From Bog-473 sp963824195 (GTDB lineage: Bacteria > Actinomycetota > Acidimicrobiia > Acidimicrobiales > RAAP-2), in contig CAWGOJ010000006.1 of the NCBI GenBank assembly GCA_963824195.1, positions 1-64,000 on the forward strand: a DNA stretch of 64,000 nucleotides, read 5' to 3'. Shown piece after piece: positions 52,902 to 60,853 of this stretch (position 1 is the first letter of the stretch; the number at the start of each line of letters is the position of its first letter). Below the pieces are notes generated by a model, which saw only the letters and a list, made by a program, of their open reading frames with translations, had not been told where the DNA came from and ran no database searches. A program made the translations under genes and the position numbers.

Positions 52902-54257
52902 TCAACTCCGAACTGTGAAGAGCTTCCAAATGCCTGGGACGCCCTTCAACTCGTAGTCCCCCAGTTCATCGAACTCAAAGCCTGCTCCCGCCACGAGCAT
53001 CGGTACGGCCGCAGAAACGATCAGCTTCCCGGGTGGAGAGGTGTCCAGGATTCTGGCAGCGATGTGAACGCCGATCCCCGCGATGTCCTCACCCACCACC
53101 TCCACCTCGCCGGTGTGCAGGCCTGCGCGGATTTCCAGGCCGACAGGGCGAAGGGCTTCTGTGAATGAAAGGGCACACCGGATGGCTCGACCGGGACCGT
53201 CAAAGGTAGCCAGCATGCCGTCGCCGGTCATCTTCACGACTCGCCCACCGTGTTGGTCGACGAGGGTCCGGGCTAGGGCGTCGTGGGTGGCCAACAAATT
53301 GCGCCAGGCTTGGTCTCCGATCTCCACGACCCGCCGTGTCGATCCGACGATGTCCGTGAACAAGATGGCAGCGAGCGCACGGTCCGGTTCAACCACCTTT
53401 GTCAGACCCCGCAGGAAATTAGCGAGTTCGCCTAGCGACTCCCTCGCGGGTTCAGTAAAAATCCAACCATCCCTTCCCGGCACAACGGCGAGACGCGAAT
53501 CCTTGATGTGTTCGGCGAGGTAGCGTCCGTGATCGGCCGGTGTGATGTCAAAACCCTCACGGTGAAGCACGAGGGTGGGTATCCGAACCAGGCCAAGCGC
53601 ACTTCGGACATCGAGCTGTTGACCGAGGTGGCTCTTTAGTTCGTTCGGGCTCATGTACAGGCGCTGGTTCTTGGCGAACCAGGGACCAAGTAGCCGATCG
53701 TGCTTCACGCTGTCGGGAAACAAGAACTGGGCAAGGCTCTCCGTTCCCCAGGCATCTCGAACAACCTGCTGGACGGGATCCGCGTTCTCTTCGTAACGAC
53801 CCTCTGGATCTTCGGGCGTTGCTTCGTAGCAGGCCTGTGTATTGACGAGGACCAAGCCCCGTGCGCGCGCTGGGTGACTGGCGGCAAAGAGAATCGCAGC
53901 CCCACCAGCGTCTACGTTGCCGCAGACGACGGCTCTGTCGGAACCGACTGCATCCAGCACGGCCCTGGCATCCTCCGCCCATTGCTCCCAGGCCGGCAGG
54001 CTGTCTCCAGACGAGGGATCGGATGCTCCGGTGCCACGTCGATCGAAGGCGATCACCCGTGCCATTGTGCCCAGCCATTCGAGAAACTGTGCGTAAGGGG
54101 GCCAGTCCCAGCGCAAGTCGACGCAGTCCGCTGTGCCGGGAACCCAGAGGAGGTCCAGTGGACCCTCGCCAAAAGCCTGGTAGGCGATGCGGTCGTCGCC
54201 CAAAGTTGCGTACCTGGTGTCGGGGATTCGGATCACGATGCCGGCCTCTTTCAGCAA
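52902..54257 (-). CDS. Alpha/beta hydrolase fused to a class III adenylate/guanylate cyclase
   Basis: Residues 15-270 are an alpha/beta hydrolase (IAYQAFGEGPLDLLWVPG, RVIAFDRRGTGASD, VVCGNVDAGGAAILFAASHPARARGLVLVN). The nucleophile elbow is G-N-V-D-A-G-G, with Asp where Ser is usual. Residues 285-451 are a class III cyclase: ALAAILFTDIVGSTRRVVEIGDQAWRNLLATHDALARTLVDQHGGRVVKMTGDGMLATFDGPGRAIRCAL with metal-binding Asp in FTDIVGST and GDG. This fusion class is frequent in actinobacteria. A GTG at 54236 (IRIPDTRYATLGD) is an alternative start. It is one of the larger units of the array. Confidence 0.88.
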   Translation of the reverse strand: MLKEAGIVIRIPDTRYATLGDDRIAYQAFGEGPLDLLWVPGTADCVDLRWDWPPYAQFLEWLGTMARVIAFDRRGTGASDPSSGDSLPAWEQWAEDARAVLDAVGSDRAVVCGNVDAGGAAILFAASHPARARGLVLVNTQACYEATPEDPEGRYEENADPVQQVVRDAWGTESLAQFLFPDSVKHDRLLGPWFAKNQRLYMSPNELKSHLGQQLDVRSALGLVRIPTLVLHREGFDITPADHGRYLAEHIKDSRLAVVPGRDGWIFTEPARESLGELANFLRGLTKVVEPDRALAAILFTDIVGSTRRVVEIGDQAWRNLLATHDALARTLVDQHGGRVVKMTGDGMLATFDGPGRAIRCALSFTEALRPVGLEIRAGLHTGEVEVVGEDIAGIGVHIAARILDTSPPGKLIVSAAVPMLVAGAGFEFDELGDYELKGVPGIWKLFTVRS

Positions 54258-54317
54258 TCATCGCGTGTTCGAGCTACTCCGCACAGCCTTTCACCCGGCA
54301 AGCATAAGAAATCTTGT

Positions 54318-54348
54318 GGTGCGCCCAGGTCCGGCGTACGGGGGCACC
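54318..54348. repeat. Cassette-array repeat 2
   Basis: Core at 54331-54336. Arms GGTGCGCCC and GGGGCACC pair across it. It lies between divergent 5' ends. Confidence 0.75.
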
Positions 54349-54415
54349 CAGGGCGATGGGCGAACCGATTCGTCTGCCACTGAGTCATATTGTCCTGGCT
54401 AGGAGGTTCGGGACC

Positions 54416-54895
54416 GTGATCACCAGGCTTGCAGGATCCTTCGTGGTTCTGCTCATGGCGAGTCTCTTCTTCGGGTCCGTATTGGTCGGATCGCTCGGCG
54501 CCGAGAGCCTGCCTAAGGGAATCCTGGAGGTGACGGGTTACCAACAGATTGTTCCTGCGGGATCGTCTGGGCCCGTAACCGTTGTCGCAAAAGGTGAGAC
54601 CGCGGCAGCGATCCGTTCCGCTCTGGCTGGACTAGACACATCGTCACCACCACCACCGGGCTGCATGGAGCCTCTTGTTGCCTTCGAGATCAGGGTACTG
54701 ACCAACAAAGGGGCACCCCCGACATATTTGGCCACAGGCATGGACTGCCCTACTCCAGGCATCGTGGCCATCACCGTTGACGGGACGACGAAGTACTTGA
54801 GGGCAGACTGCTCGCTGCGTGCCGCCGTCGACGCCGCTTTGCCGCGAGGTCGAGCTGAAGGGACTCGACGGGTTGGGAGTCATTGCTCGCATTGA
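54416..54895 (+). CDS. Small secreted or membrane-anchored hypothetical protein
   Basis: GTG at 54416 is preceded by AGGAGG at a 9-nt spacing. The 159-residue product has an N-terminal hydrophobic segment (LAGSFVVLLMASLFFGSVLVGSLG, about residues 5-28) and then an extracytoplasmic part with Cys pairs (PPPGCMEP, GMDCPTPG and ADCSLRAA) that could form disulfides. No family is recognised. It stops 3 bp before repeat 3. Confidence 0.6.
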   Translation: MITRLAGSFVVLLMASLFFGSVLVGSLGAESLPKGILEVTGYQQIVPAGSSGPVTVVAKGETAAAIRSALAGLDTSSPPPPGCMEPLVAFEIRVLTNKGAPPTYLATGMDCPTPGIVAITVDGTTKYLRADCSLRAAVDAALPRGRAEGTRRVGSHCSH

Positions 54896-54898
54896 CCC

Positions 54899-54924
54899 GT
54901 CACCTACCCGGCGACGGGGACACC
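54899..54924. repeat. Cassette-array repeat 3
   Basis: Core at 54908-54913, with GTCACC and GGGGAC as imperfect arms. A second CCGGCG-containing copy-like stretch follows at 54930-54950. The gene before it ends 3 bp away. Confidence 0.7.
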
Positions 54925-54967
54925 TTGACGCCCCGGCGGTCGGTGACAGTGGCGTAACGTCCGTTTG

Positions 54968-55381
54968 ATGAGTGCACACGATCGTGAGACGCGGATCCGC
55001 AACTTCGTCGAGGAAGTCTGGAACAAGGGGAACTACGAGGCCGCGAGCGATCTCTACGCGGAGACGTACGTCAACGGATTCGGTACTGGGCCAGCGGCCA
55101 GGGTCGAGCCCGTGCGCCGATACCACCAGGCCTTTCCCGACCTCCGTCTCGAAATCGAAGAGCTGGTCGCCACAGGTGACACGGTGGTCCTCAGATCAAC
55201 CTTCCGAGGCACCGACACCGGTGGCTATGCAGGTCGGCCTCCAACAGGGCAGCTGGTGGATGAGTGGGTAGTGACCATTATGCACTTCGAAGGGGGCAAG
55301 GTTATCCGGGAGTGGATCGGCGCCGACAAGCTCGGCCTATTCATCCAACTTGGGGTCGTCGACGACCCGTGGCCGAAATAG
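54968..55381 (+). CDS. SnoaL-like polyketide-cyclase family protein
   Basis: The 137-residue protein starts RETRIRNFVEEVWNKGNYEAASDLYAETYVNGFGTGPA and continues YHQAFPDLRLEIEELVATGDTVVLRSTFRGTDTGGYAG and IMHFEGGKVIREWIGADKLGLFIQLGVV. This is the SnoaL/NTF2 pattern of ester cyclases, with the FPDLRLEIEELVATGD segment typical of SnoaL_2. Substrate unknown. It stops 9 bp before repeat 4. Confidence 0.86.
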   Translation: MSAHDRETRIRNFVEEVWNKGNYEAASDLYAETYVNGFGTGPAARVEPVRRYHQAFPDLRLEIEELVATGDTVVLRSTFRGTDTGGYAGRPPTGQLVDEWVVTIMHFEGGKVIREWIGADKLGLFIQLGVVDDPWPK

Positions 55382-55390
55382 AGGGACACG

Positions 55391-55420
55391 GTGTCCGACA
55401 TATCCGGCGTTATGGGACGG
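55391..55420. repeat. Cassette-array repeat 4
   Basis: Core at 55404-55409, then GTTATGGGACGG. Arms GTCC and GGGAC. Confidence 0.7.
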
Positions 55421-55450
55421 TTCGGGCCTTGGGGTTACGCCGGAACGATC

Positions 55451-55456
55451 TACGCT
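55451..55456 (+). promoter_or_regulatory. Candidate leaderless -10 box inside the array
   Basis: TACGCT lies 7 nt before the GTG at 55464, the same layout as chromosomal genes in this window, so this array gene seems to carry its own promoter. Confidence 0.4.
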
Positions 55457-55463
55457 CGCCGCT

Positions 55464-56110
55464 GTGAGATTGACCAGGAAAACTGGTAGGAACGGCGACT
55501 CTGGAGCACGGGGACTCGGCCTCGACAGCGTACGCTTCGACACGCTTGGCCTCGCCCCGGATCCTGATGAGGAACCCGATTGTCGCTATTGGCTTGGTCC
55601 AAACCTCATACTCTCGGAGAACTGGTTCCCAATCCCGCCGGACCTCCCCAGTCTTCAAGAGAATGAGATTCGTGGCTTATACGACGTTCTCCTCGGAGAG
55701 CAACGACCAGACACCCATGGTCGAACGCCCCGCCTGTTGCACATTGCCGTCCATCACGAGACGCCCGTTCCCGTCGTGCTAACCCTCATCCGAGTCGTGG
55801 CGCCAGGCGAGCGTCGATACTCATTCGTGGGCAGTATCACCTTGCCGCTCGCAGAATGCAGTTGGGTCGTCAAGGTTCAGAGCAGCGAAGGCGGGACAAC
55901 GGGCGTTAGGGAGACCCTCGCTGGCGCCCGGTTTCGCAGGCAGAACCCCGATCTGTCGATCGGGGAGATGAGGTCACGATTCGATCCCTACGACACCATT
56001 GGGACTCCGACGAAAGTGACCCCCTCACCTTGGTCCGTCGCTCCACGGACAGACTTCTCGCGAGCTTGGAAGTCGATCCGGAAGTTCGCAAGGCGCAGCC
56101 GTTTCGCTAG
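55464..56110 (+). CDS. Hypothetical protein of the array, frameshifted
   Basis: The main frame reads LTRKTGRNGDSGARGLGLDSVRFDTLGLAPDPDEEPDCRYWLGPNLILSENWFPIPPDLPSLQENEIRGLYDVLLGEQ and a beta-rich part (HIAVHHETPVPVVLTLIRVVAPGERRYSFVGSITLPLAE). After about residue 180 it runs as arginine- and proline-rich sequence through repeat 5. In another frame the same DNA gives DSDESDPLTLVRRS and DPEVRKAQPFR and then a stop at 56108-56110, 7 bp before the repeat. I take that as the natural end, with a frameshift near 56005. No family recognised. Confidence 0.6.
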
Positions 56111-56117
56111 ATCCGGC

Positions 56118-56143
56118 ATCCCACCGAACCGGCGATATGGGAT
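56118..56143. repeat. Cassette-array repeat 5
   Basis: Arms ATCCCA and TGGGAT flank core 56129-56134. Compared with the GTCCCA/TGGGAC arms of other copies this is a compensatory change, which supports a folded function. A 15-bp duplication, ATGGGATACGTCTGA, follows (56137-56166). Confidence 0.8.
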
Positions 56144-56203
56144 ACGTCTGAATGGGATACGTCTGAGCGCCATGTGAACGGGCACTAGGAGCATGATTGT
56201 GAG

Positions 56204-56794
56204 ATGAATGCAGATTCGAGCGACTACATCACCCGTGAGCTGACCCCCGAGACCTGGAATGACTTTGCGCAGTTAGTCGAGGCGAACAATGGAGTGTGGG
56301 GAGGTTGCTGGTGCATCGGCTTCCATCCCGAAGGACTCCCCAAGGGATGCACTGTGGAGCGCAATAGGTCGCTCAAGCAGGCACATGTGGAGAACGGCAC
56401 GGTGCATCAGATCCTCGTATACGACGGGGATGAGTGCGTCGGCTGGTGCCAGTACGGCTCTCCTTCGGAACTTCCAAACATCAAGAACTTGGGGTCCTAC
56501 ACCAAGGAACTCGTTGCGCTGCCGGACTGGAGGATTGGCTGCATCTTCACCGGAGGCCGTCATCGTGGCCAAGGTGTGGCCCGGGCCACGGTCGCGGGGG
56601 CATTGGATGCCATCCGCGGTGCTGGTGGCGGGATCGTCGAGGCCTACCCGGAGCAAGTTGAGGACCGCCCGCCGCAGCGGGGCGCATACCTCCACACGGG
56701 ACCCGAATCGCTGTTCGCGGACCTCGGATTCGTGCGGGACCGGAAGATCGCGAAATGGCGATGGGTAATGCGCCGGGACGTGTCTGCCGAGTAG
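56204..56794 (+). CDS. GNAT-family N-acetyltransferase
   Basis: The 196-residue protein begins ITRELTPETWNDFAQLVEANNGVWGGCWCIGFHP and has the acetyl-CoA-binding region VALPDWRIGCIFTGGRHRGQGVARATVAGALDAIRGAGGGIVEAYPEQ, with GGRHRGQGVA as the GNAT Q/RxxGxG/A loop. The C-terminus FADLGFVRDRKIAKWRWVMRR is typical. The substrate is unknown; the WGGCWC opening recalls a group of small GNATs often found in mobile DNA. Confidence 0.85.
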   Translation: MNADSSDYITRELTPETWNDFAQLVEANNGVWGGCWCIGFHPEGLPKGCTVERNRSLKQAHVENGTVHQILVYDGDECVGWCQYGSPSELPNIKNLGSYTKELVALPDWRIGCIFTGGRHRGQGVARATVAGALDAIRGAGGGIVEAYPEQVEDRPPQRGAYLHTGPESLFADLGFVRDRKIAKWRWVMRRDVSAE

Positions 56795-56900
56795 CTCGCG
56801 ATGAAGGGAGCCCGGAGCGGATCGACAACGAACGAAGAGCCGACTCAGTGCATCTTGACGTCGTCAGTGCAGATGACGCGTGCCCCGGGTGTGCCGCAGG

Positions 56901-56929
56901 GTGCGCCCCGGACCGGCGTACTGGCGCAC
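56901..56929. repeat. Cassette-array repeat 6
   Basis: Perfect 7-bp arms GTGCGCC and GGCGCAC flank core 56913-56918. It is the best-paired copy. Confidence 0.85.
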
Positions 56930-56983
56930 TTCCACGGGCTCACTCCCCGAGGCGACGCCGGAGGCGTCTACATTGACTGGCTG

Positions 56984-57763
56984 GTGGGACCAGACGGCCC
57001 TGAGGAGATTGTGAAGTCGGTTGGCCGGAGTCACTCGGATTCGGCCCAACCGTGGACGCAGCTCGCGCCCGACTACGAGCGGGCCCGCAGCAGGGACGAC
57101 TCGCTGGACCGGCTGGTGGAATGGCCCGCGCAGCGCGAGTGCCTTGGGGACATCACTGGTCGGTCTGTGCTCGACCTCGGCTGTGGGAACGGCGGCAAAC
57201 TCGCCGAGCTCGTTCGAGCTGGCGCCGGTGCCTCTGTCGGCCTGGACATCAGCGGTAGCTTCATCACCAACCGCCCGAGCGGTCTGGAACTCGTGCAGGG
57301 CGACTTGTCCGAGCTGGACTCCGTCGCTGCGCTAGCGGGTAGACGATTCGACCGGATCATATTCCTCCAGTCCTTTGGCTATGCGTCTGATCCGGTTCGC
57401 ACGCTGCGGGCGGCTCGAGCGATGTTGACCGAAGACGGATTCATTCTGCTGACCAGGACCCAACCGGTCCGATATGCCCTCGAGCGCGCCGAACGGAACG
57501 GGACCTCGCTCGGCGAGGAGTACTTCAGCAGGAGCGTGTACTCCTACCGCAGTAGCTGGAACGATCAGATCACGCTCTCCAAACTCCCCTACACAATGTC
57601 GGACTTGTTGAACGCCTTCAGCGCCGCGGGTCTGTGGATCGAAGCCACGGTCGAACCGCAACTGTCCGAGGACGCCAGACGCCGTTACCCGCACAAGCAG
57701 GCGTGGATGGACAAGTACCTCGGTATCCTCATCTTCGTCCTTCGCCCGCTGTCCGACCACTAG
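56984..57763 (+). CDS. Class I SAM-dependent methyltransferase
   Basis: The 259-residue protein has the SAM-binding motif I RSVLDLGCGNGGKLAELVRAGAGASVGLDIS and later QGDLSELDSV, FDRIIFLQSFGYASDPVRTLRAARAMLTEDGFILLTRTQP (motifs II-III). The target is unknown. The GTG at 56984, 9 nt after TACATT, is chosen because upstream sequence in frame runs through repeat 6; a GTG at 57011 is the alternative. It is followed by repeat 7. Confidence 0.83.
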   Translation: MGPDGPEEIVKSVGRSHSDSAQPWTQLAPDYERARSRDDSLDRLVEWPAQRECLGDITGRSVLDLGCGNGGKLAELVRAGAGASVGLDISGSFITNRPSGLELVQGDLSELDSVAALAGRRFDRIIFLQSFGYASDPVRTLRAARAMLTEDGFILLTRTQPVRYALERAERNGTSLGEEYFSRSVYSYRSSWNDQITLSKLPYTMSDLLNAFSAAGLWIEATVEPQLSEDARRRYPHKQAWMDKYLGILIFVLRPLSDH

Positions 57764-57858
57764 GGTCCCAAGACCAAGTAGTCCTCTGCTGCCCCGGCTC
57801 CTGGGAGGTTCTTAGATCCGACGGACGAGGGCTGGGGCTAGCCCCGATGTGCTGCAGG

Positions 57859-57888
57859 GATGCACCCCGGCCCGGCGATCGGGGAGGT
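57859..57888. repeat. Cassette-array repeat 7
   Basis: Core 57872-57877 flanked by GCACCCC and GGGGAGG; one of the weaker copies. It lies between convergent 3' ends. Confidence 0.6.
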
Positions 57889-57899
57889 CGGCTCCTCCG

Positions 57900-58361
57900 T
57901 TAGGAATGCCCCTCATAGGTCTGTTCCCGGTTGGCGTCGTTGTACATCTCCGAAGCGATAAGCCAAGACCCGTCGGCTTGGCGGTGCAAAACCCGAAGGG
58001 AGTGGTTATCTCGTACCTCGATCTCGCCACCGCCTACCAGCTTCTGTCCTTCAACCTGCAAGTGCGCCGACACCAGGACGACCTCTGGCGTGAGCACCTT
58101 CATGGAGGTTTCGGGCGGAGCCTTCACGGTGCCAGCGTTGAAATTGTCGTCGGAGAAGAGTCCTCGCAGGTACTCGACGATCTCATCCCCACCCTTCTTG
58201 ACTGAGCCAAAAGCATTGACCCAATCGGCGTCTGAGGTGTAGATGCCGACGAGCTTCTCAGCGTCCCGCTTACGGAAGCCGGCCAGCAGTGAGATCAGCG
58301 TCGTGCCGATGGCGTCCTGATCTGCCTGCGGAAGTGAAGAAAGGTCATTGAGGTCAGCCAC
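57900..58361 (-). CDS. SgcJ/EcaC-type NTF2-fold protein
   Basis: The GTG start gives a 153-residue protein: LPQADQDAIGTTLISLLAGFRKRDAEKLVGIYTSDADWVNAFGSVKKGGDEIVEYLRGLFSDDNFNAGTVKAPPETSMKVLTPEVVLVSAHLQVEGQKL…VLHRQADGSWLIASEMYND. This matches the SgcJ/EcaC family of small SnoaL-like proteins (oxidoreductase-associated, function poorly known). It is the second NTF2-fold protein of the array, read on the opposite strand from the first, and unrelated by close sequence. Confidence 0.82.
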   Translation of the reverse strand: MADLNDLSSLPQADQDAIGTTLISLLAGFRKRDAEKLVGIYTSDADWVNAFGSVKKGGDEIVEYLRGLFSDDNFNAGTVKAPPETSMKVLTPEVVLVSAHLQVEGQKLVGGGEIEVRDNHSLRVLHRQADGSWLIASEMYNDANREQTYEGHS

Positions 58362-58462
58362 GATTGTCCTCCCATGAGTGCACGACGATTGGATTCGAGC
58401 CAATCATGTCATTCCGTTGCGGCCAGTTGGATGCTCGCCTCTGGATGGGAGTCCGTCAGCTA

Positions 58463-58489
58463 GGCCTTGACCCGGCGAACTGGGGCACA
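58463..58489. repeat. Cassette-array repeat 8
   Basis: Core 58472-58477 within TTGACCCGGCGAACTGGGGC. The left arm pairs poorly. Confidence 0.6.
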
Positions 58490-58537
58490 TTCAAACTGGA
58501 CCTGTCCCTGCCCCGCCACGCATGAGAGGCTTGCCGG

Positions 58538-58933
58538 ATGGCTGGATTGGACCTGGTCACGCTGGTCGTGGAGAGCTACGACCCGGCGATCGAGTTCTTC
58601 GTCCAGAAGCTGGGCTTTGAGTTGGCGGAGGATTCACCATCGCTGACTAACGACGGACGACCGAAACGATGGGTCGTCGTGCTTCCGCCCGGAGGTCAGA
58701 CGGGACTTCTTCTCGCACAGGCGGATGGAGACGATCAAGCTGCTGTTGTTGGACGCCAAGTAGCTGGTCGTGTCGGCTTCTTCTTCCGCGTAGATGACTT
58801 TGATCAGAGCTACGACCGGATGGCCGCTGCCGGTGTCGAGTTCGTTACCGCTCCACGCACCGAGCCCTATGGAAAGTACGCAGTGTTCCTGGACATCGCC
58901 GGCAATCGTTGGGACCTGATCGGTCCCCCATAG
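58538..58933 (+). CDS. VOC-family (glyoxalase/bleomycin-resistance fold) protein
   Basis: The 131-residue protein has the VOC pattern: LDLVTLVVESYDPAIEFFVQKLGFELAEDSP, WVVVLPPGGQTGLLLAQ, GFFFRVDDFDQSYDRMAAAGVEFVTAPRTEPYGKYAVFLDIAGNRWDLIGP. Metal-ligand positions are partly kept (Glu in the TEPYG region). It could be a lyase or a resistance protein; nothing fixes the substrate. It stops 29 bp before repeat 9. Confidence 0.88.
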   Translation: MAGLDLVTLVVESYDPAIEFFVQKLGFELAEDSPSLTNDGRPKRWVVVLPPGGQTGLLLAQADGDDQAAVVGRQVAGRVGFFFRVDDFDQSYDRMAAAGVEFVTAPRTEPYGKYAVFLDIAGNRWDLIGPP

Positions 58934-58962
58934 AGCCGCCGCCACACGCCCACAACGACTGC

Positions 58963-58986
58963 GTCTCCAACCCGGCGTTCTGGGAC
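58963..58986. repeat. Cassette-array repeat 9
   Basis: GTCTCCA and TGGGAC flank core 58972-58977. Between convergent 3' ends. Confidence 0.7.
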
Positions 58987-59007
58987 ACTGATCAACCCCG
59001 TGGATCC

Positions 59008-59763
59008 CTAACCAGCGATCACAATCCGGTGCCCGAGGTCTGCGCTGTCCTGGCCAAGTAGCTCAGCGTAGGTGGCATGCCACTTTCCAGTCTGGAGGTC
59101 ATGCCGGAGTTGCTCGATTCCAGGTTCGACGAGTTCGGGAGGTAGCGAGGCAAACGTCGAGCTGGCCGCTCGGACTTCTGGATCGAGAAACATCTCCGGT
59201 CTTCTCCAGAATGCTCCTTGGAACCCGTCGATGAAATCGTGGGGGATTTCAAACGGCACGACCGTGTGGGCGTCTAAAGCATCCACGATCCGCTTCAATG
59301 TCGCGAATCGGGAACTCTCAAGCTCATCGATGGCTGGTATGTAGTCGGTGGTGATCCAGAGTTTTCGTGCATGGTCGGGATCCCAGGTGAACACCACCTG
59401 ACGCCCCGATACCCGTCGCATCTCGACCAATCCAGCACTGAGGTCACTCCAGTGGTGCACAGTAAGGATGGCCATTGCGACATCGAAAGCTTCATCTCTG
59501 AAGGGTAGGTATTCCGCCACCCCGCGAACACGCCGGTGTCCAGGGTGTTGGTTCAGCATCACGTCCGAGGGTTCTAGTGCAACGACCTGGCAATCCGATG
59601 GTTCGTAGGAACCCGCTCCAGCTCCGATATTGAGAACGGACGAAGCTGAGCCGATCGCCTCTCGGATCATTGTGCCGAGCCGTGGATCAGCTCGCCGTCT
59701 GGAGGCGTAACCCGACCCGATCTTGTCGTATTTCGGCACGCCCCCGGGACCGCTGGTAATCAC
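59008..59763 (-). CDS. Class I SAM-dependent methyltransferase
   Basis: The 251-residue protein reads YDKIGSGYASRRRADPRLGTMIREAIGSASSVLNIGAGAGSYEPSDCQVVALEPSDVMLNQHPG, with motif I as VLNIGAGAGSYE, and then VAEYLPFRDEAFDVAMAILTVHHWSDLSAGLVEMRRV (motifs II and post-I, the UbiE-like HHW pattern). The C-terminus is longer than the minimal fold. The target is unknown. It is a second methyltransferase of the array, from a different subfamily than the one at 56984. Confidence 0.88.
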   Translation of the reverse strand: MITSGPGGVPKYDKIGSGYASRRRADPRLGTMIREAIGSASSVLNIGAGAGSYEPSDCQVVALEPSDVMLNQHPGHRRVRGVAEYLPFRDEAFDVAMAILTVHHWSDLSAGLVEMRRVSGRQVVFTWDPDHARKLWITTDYIPAIDELESSRFATLKRIVDALDAHTVVPFEIPHDFIDGFQGAFWRRPEMFLDPEVRAASSTFASLPPELVEPGIEQLRHDLQTGKWHATYAELLGQDSADLGHRIVIAG

Positions 59764-59810
59764 CGCTTAAAGCCTGCCCCATCCGACGAAGCGTGTGCGT
59801 CCTTCGTAAC

Positions 59811-59836
59811 GTCCCACCGCCGGCGTACGGGGGCAG
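59811..59836. repeat. Cassette-array repeat 10
   Basis: GTCCCA arm, core 59820-59825, then TACGGGGGC. Between divergent 5' ends. Confidence 0.65.
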
Positions 59837-59870
59837 GTTGGAGGCTCCCGGATACGTTCATACTGGTGTG

Positions 59871-60128
59871 ATGCCCGGGCCGCCGTCCCCCGACCCTCAT
59901 CTGCCCATTGTTCGAGGAAGGGTGAAGTTCTGGAAGCCGAACGGTGTGGGAGGGATTGAGTCAAAGGACACTCCTGCCGACGTTCACGTCCTTTGGTCCG
60001 TCATCGAAGGGCCTGGGCCCCACGATCTGCGTCCTGGCCAGATCGTGGAGTTCCAGTATGTCGCCCAATCATTCGACAGCTGGCACTACAAGGCAACTTG
60101 GGTACGACCGATCACCGACGGGGCATAG
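59871..60128 (+). CDS. Cold-shock-domain-like small protein
   Basis: The 85-residue protein has VRGRVKFWKPNGVGGIES then ADVHVLWSVIEGPGPHDLRPGQIVEFQYVAQSFDSWHYKATWVRP. The order GRVKFWxPxGxGGI…DVHVLWS…L.xGQxVEF resembles a cold-shock domain, with Trp in the RNP1 area, but with an insert and few of the usual aromatics. RNA or DNA binding is therefore plausible but unproven. It stops 9 bp before repeat 11. Confidence 0.66.
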   Translation: MPGPPSPDPHLPIVRGRVKFWKPNGVGGIESKDTPADVHVLWSVIEGPGPHDLRPGQIVEFQYVAQSFDSWHYKATWVRPITDGA

Positions 60129-60137
60129 CTCTCACAG

Positions 60138-60162
60138 GTCCCACCAACCGGCGAAATGGGAC
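60138..60162. repeat. Cassette-array repeat 11
   Basis: GTCCCA and TGGGAC perfect 6-bp arms flank core 60148-60153; outer CAC/GTG extend the stem. Reference copy for the family. Confidence 0.85.
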
Positions 60163-60191
60163 GGTGACGCGCCATCGCGCCACCGTACGAA

Positions 60192-60643
60192 TCAGCGCGC
60201 GAGACCCTTGGCGAGCAGTGTCCCGCACTCCGCCTGGATCGCCGTGAACGAGTATCAGTCGGCGTGCCGTTCTGCGCCCATGTGGCCGAGTCGCCGACCT
60301 CGGTCAAGAACGTCGAGATGTCGGTCGCCAAGGGGTGGTAGGCGACGTTCCCTCGGTCCGCCGCGGCAGCCTCGTTGAACCACGCCTCAACGGCCCGGAC
60401 GGCCTGCCCCGGATTTTGGAGGTACGTCGGAAAGAGAGCAAGGAAGTGTGAATAGAAGTTGCACGCGAGTTGGGCGTCGTCCTGCGCCGACTGGTTCGCC
60501 GGGACGGGAGCCGGGATCAGTGCAGCTGAGGTCGTTGTCGTCGTGGGTGAAGCCTGCGGGCTCTGTGAGGTGCTGCATGCCCCGAGAGCGAATCCGGCAA
60601 GAATCGTCAGACCGATGACCCAGGGCCTTCGGCGTGGTCTCAT
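60192..60643 (-). CDS. Small lipoprotein, frameshifted near the C-terminus
   Basis: The protein starts MRPRRRPWVIGLTILAGFALGACSTSQS with a lipobox LGAC and a Thr/Ser-rich linker, then a helical domain NQSAQDDAQLACNFYSHFLALFPTYLQNPGQAVRAVEAWFNEAAAADRGNVAYHPLATDISTFLTEVG. The main frame then runs as arginine/serine-rich sequence through repeat 11. A second frame gives TAIQAECGTLLAKGLAR and stops at 60192-60194, 29 bp from the repeat. That is a natural lipoprotein end, so a frameshift near 60245 is likely. Confidence 0.65.
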
Positions 60644-60742
60644 TGCCGAATCCTAGGGACGATCTGGACCTTCGTCTGACTGATAGGTGACCATAGCGAG
60701 CGCCGCTGGAAGGAACGAAGGGTCCCCCCAGGGTGCCGCAGG

Positions 60743-60771
60743 GTGCGCCCAGGCCCGGCGGTCGAGGGCAC
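60743..60771. repeat. Cassette-array repeat 12
   Basis: GTGCGCCC and GGGCAC flank core 60755-60760. A degenerate copy with CCGGAA follows at 60795-60812. Confidence 0.7.
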
Positions 60772-60817
60772 TCCCACGGGCGGATTACCCATGTAACCAA
60801 CCGGAAGGGGACACGAT

Positions 60818-60848
60818 CACCCGTATAACCGGCGAACTGGGGCAGGTG
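60818..60848. repeat. Cassette-array repeat 13
   Basis: Core 60829-60834, AACTGGGGCAGGTG on the right and CACCC on the left. Only 74 bp from repeat 12, so the unit between them is empty of genes. Confidence 0.7.
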
Positions 60849-60853
60849 TCAGA

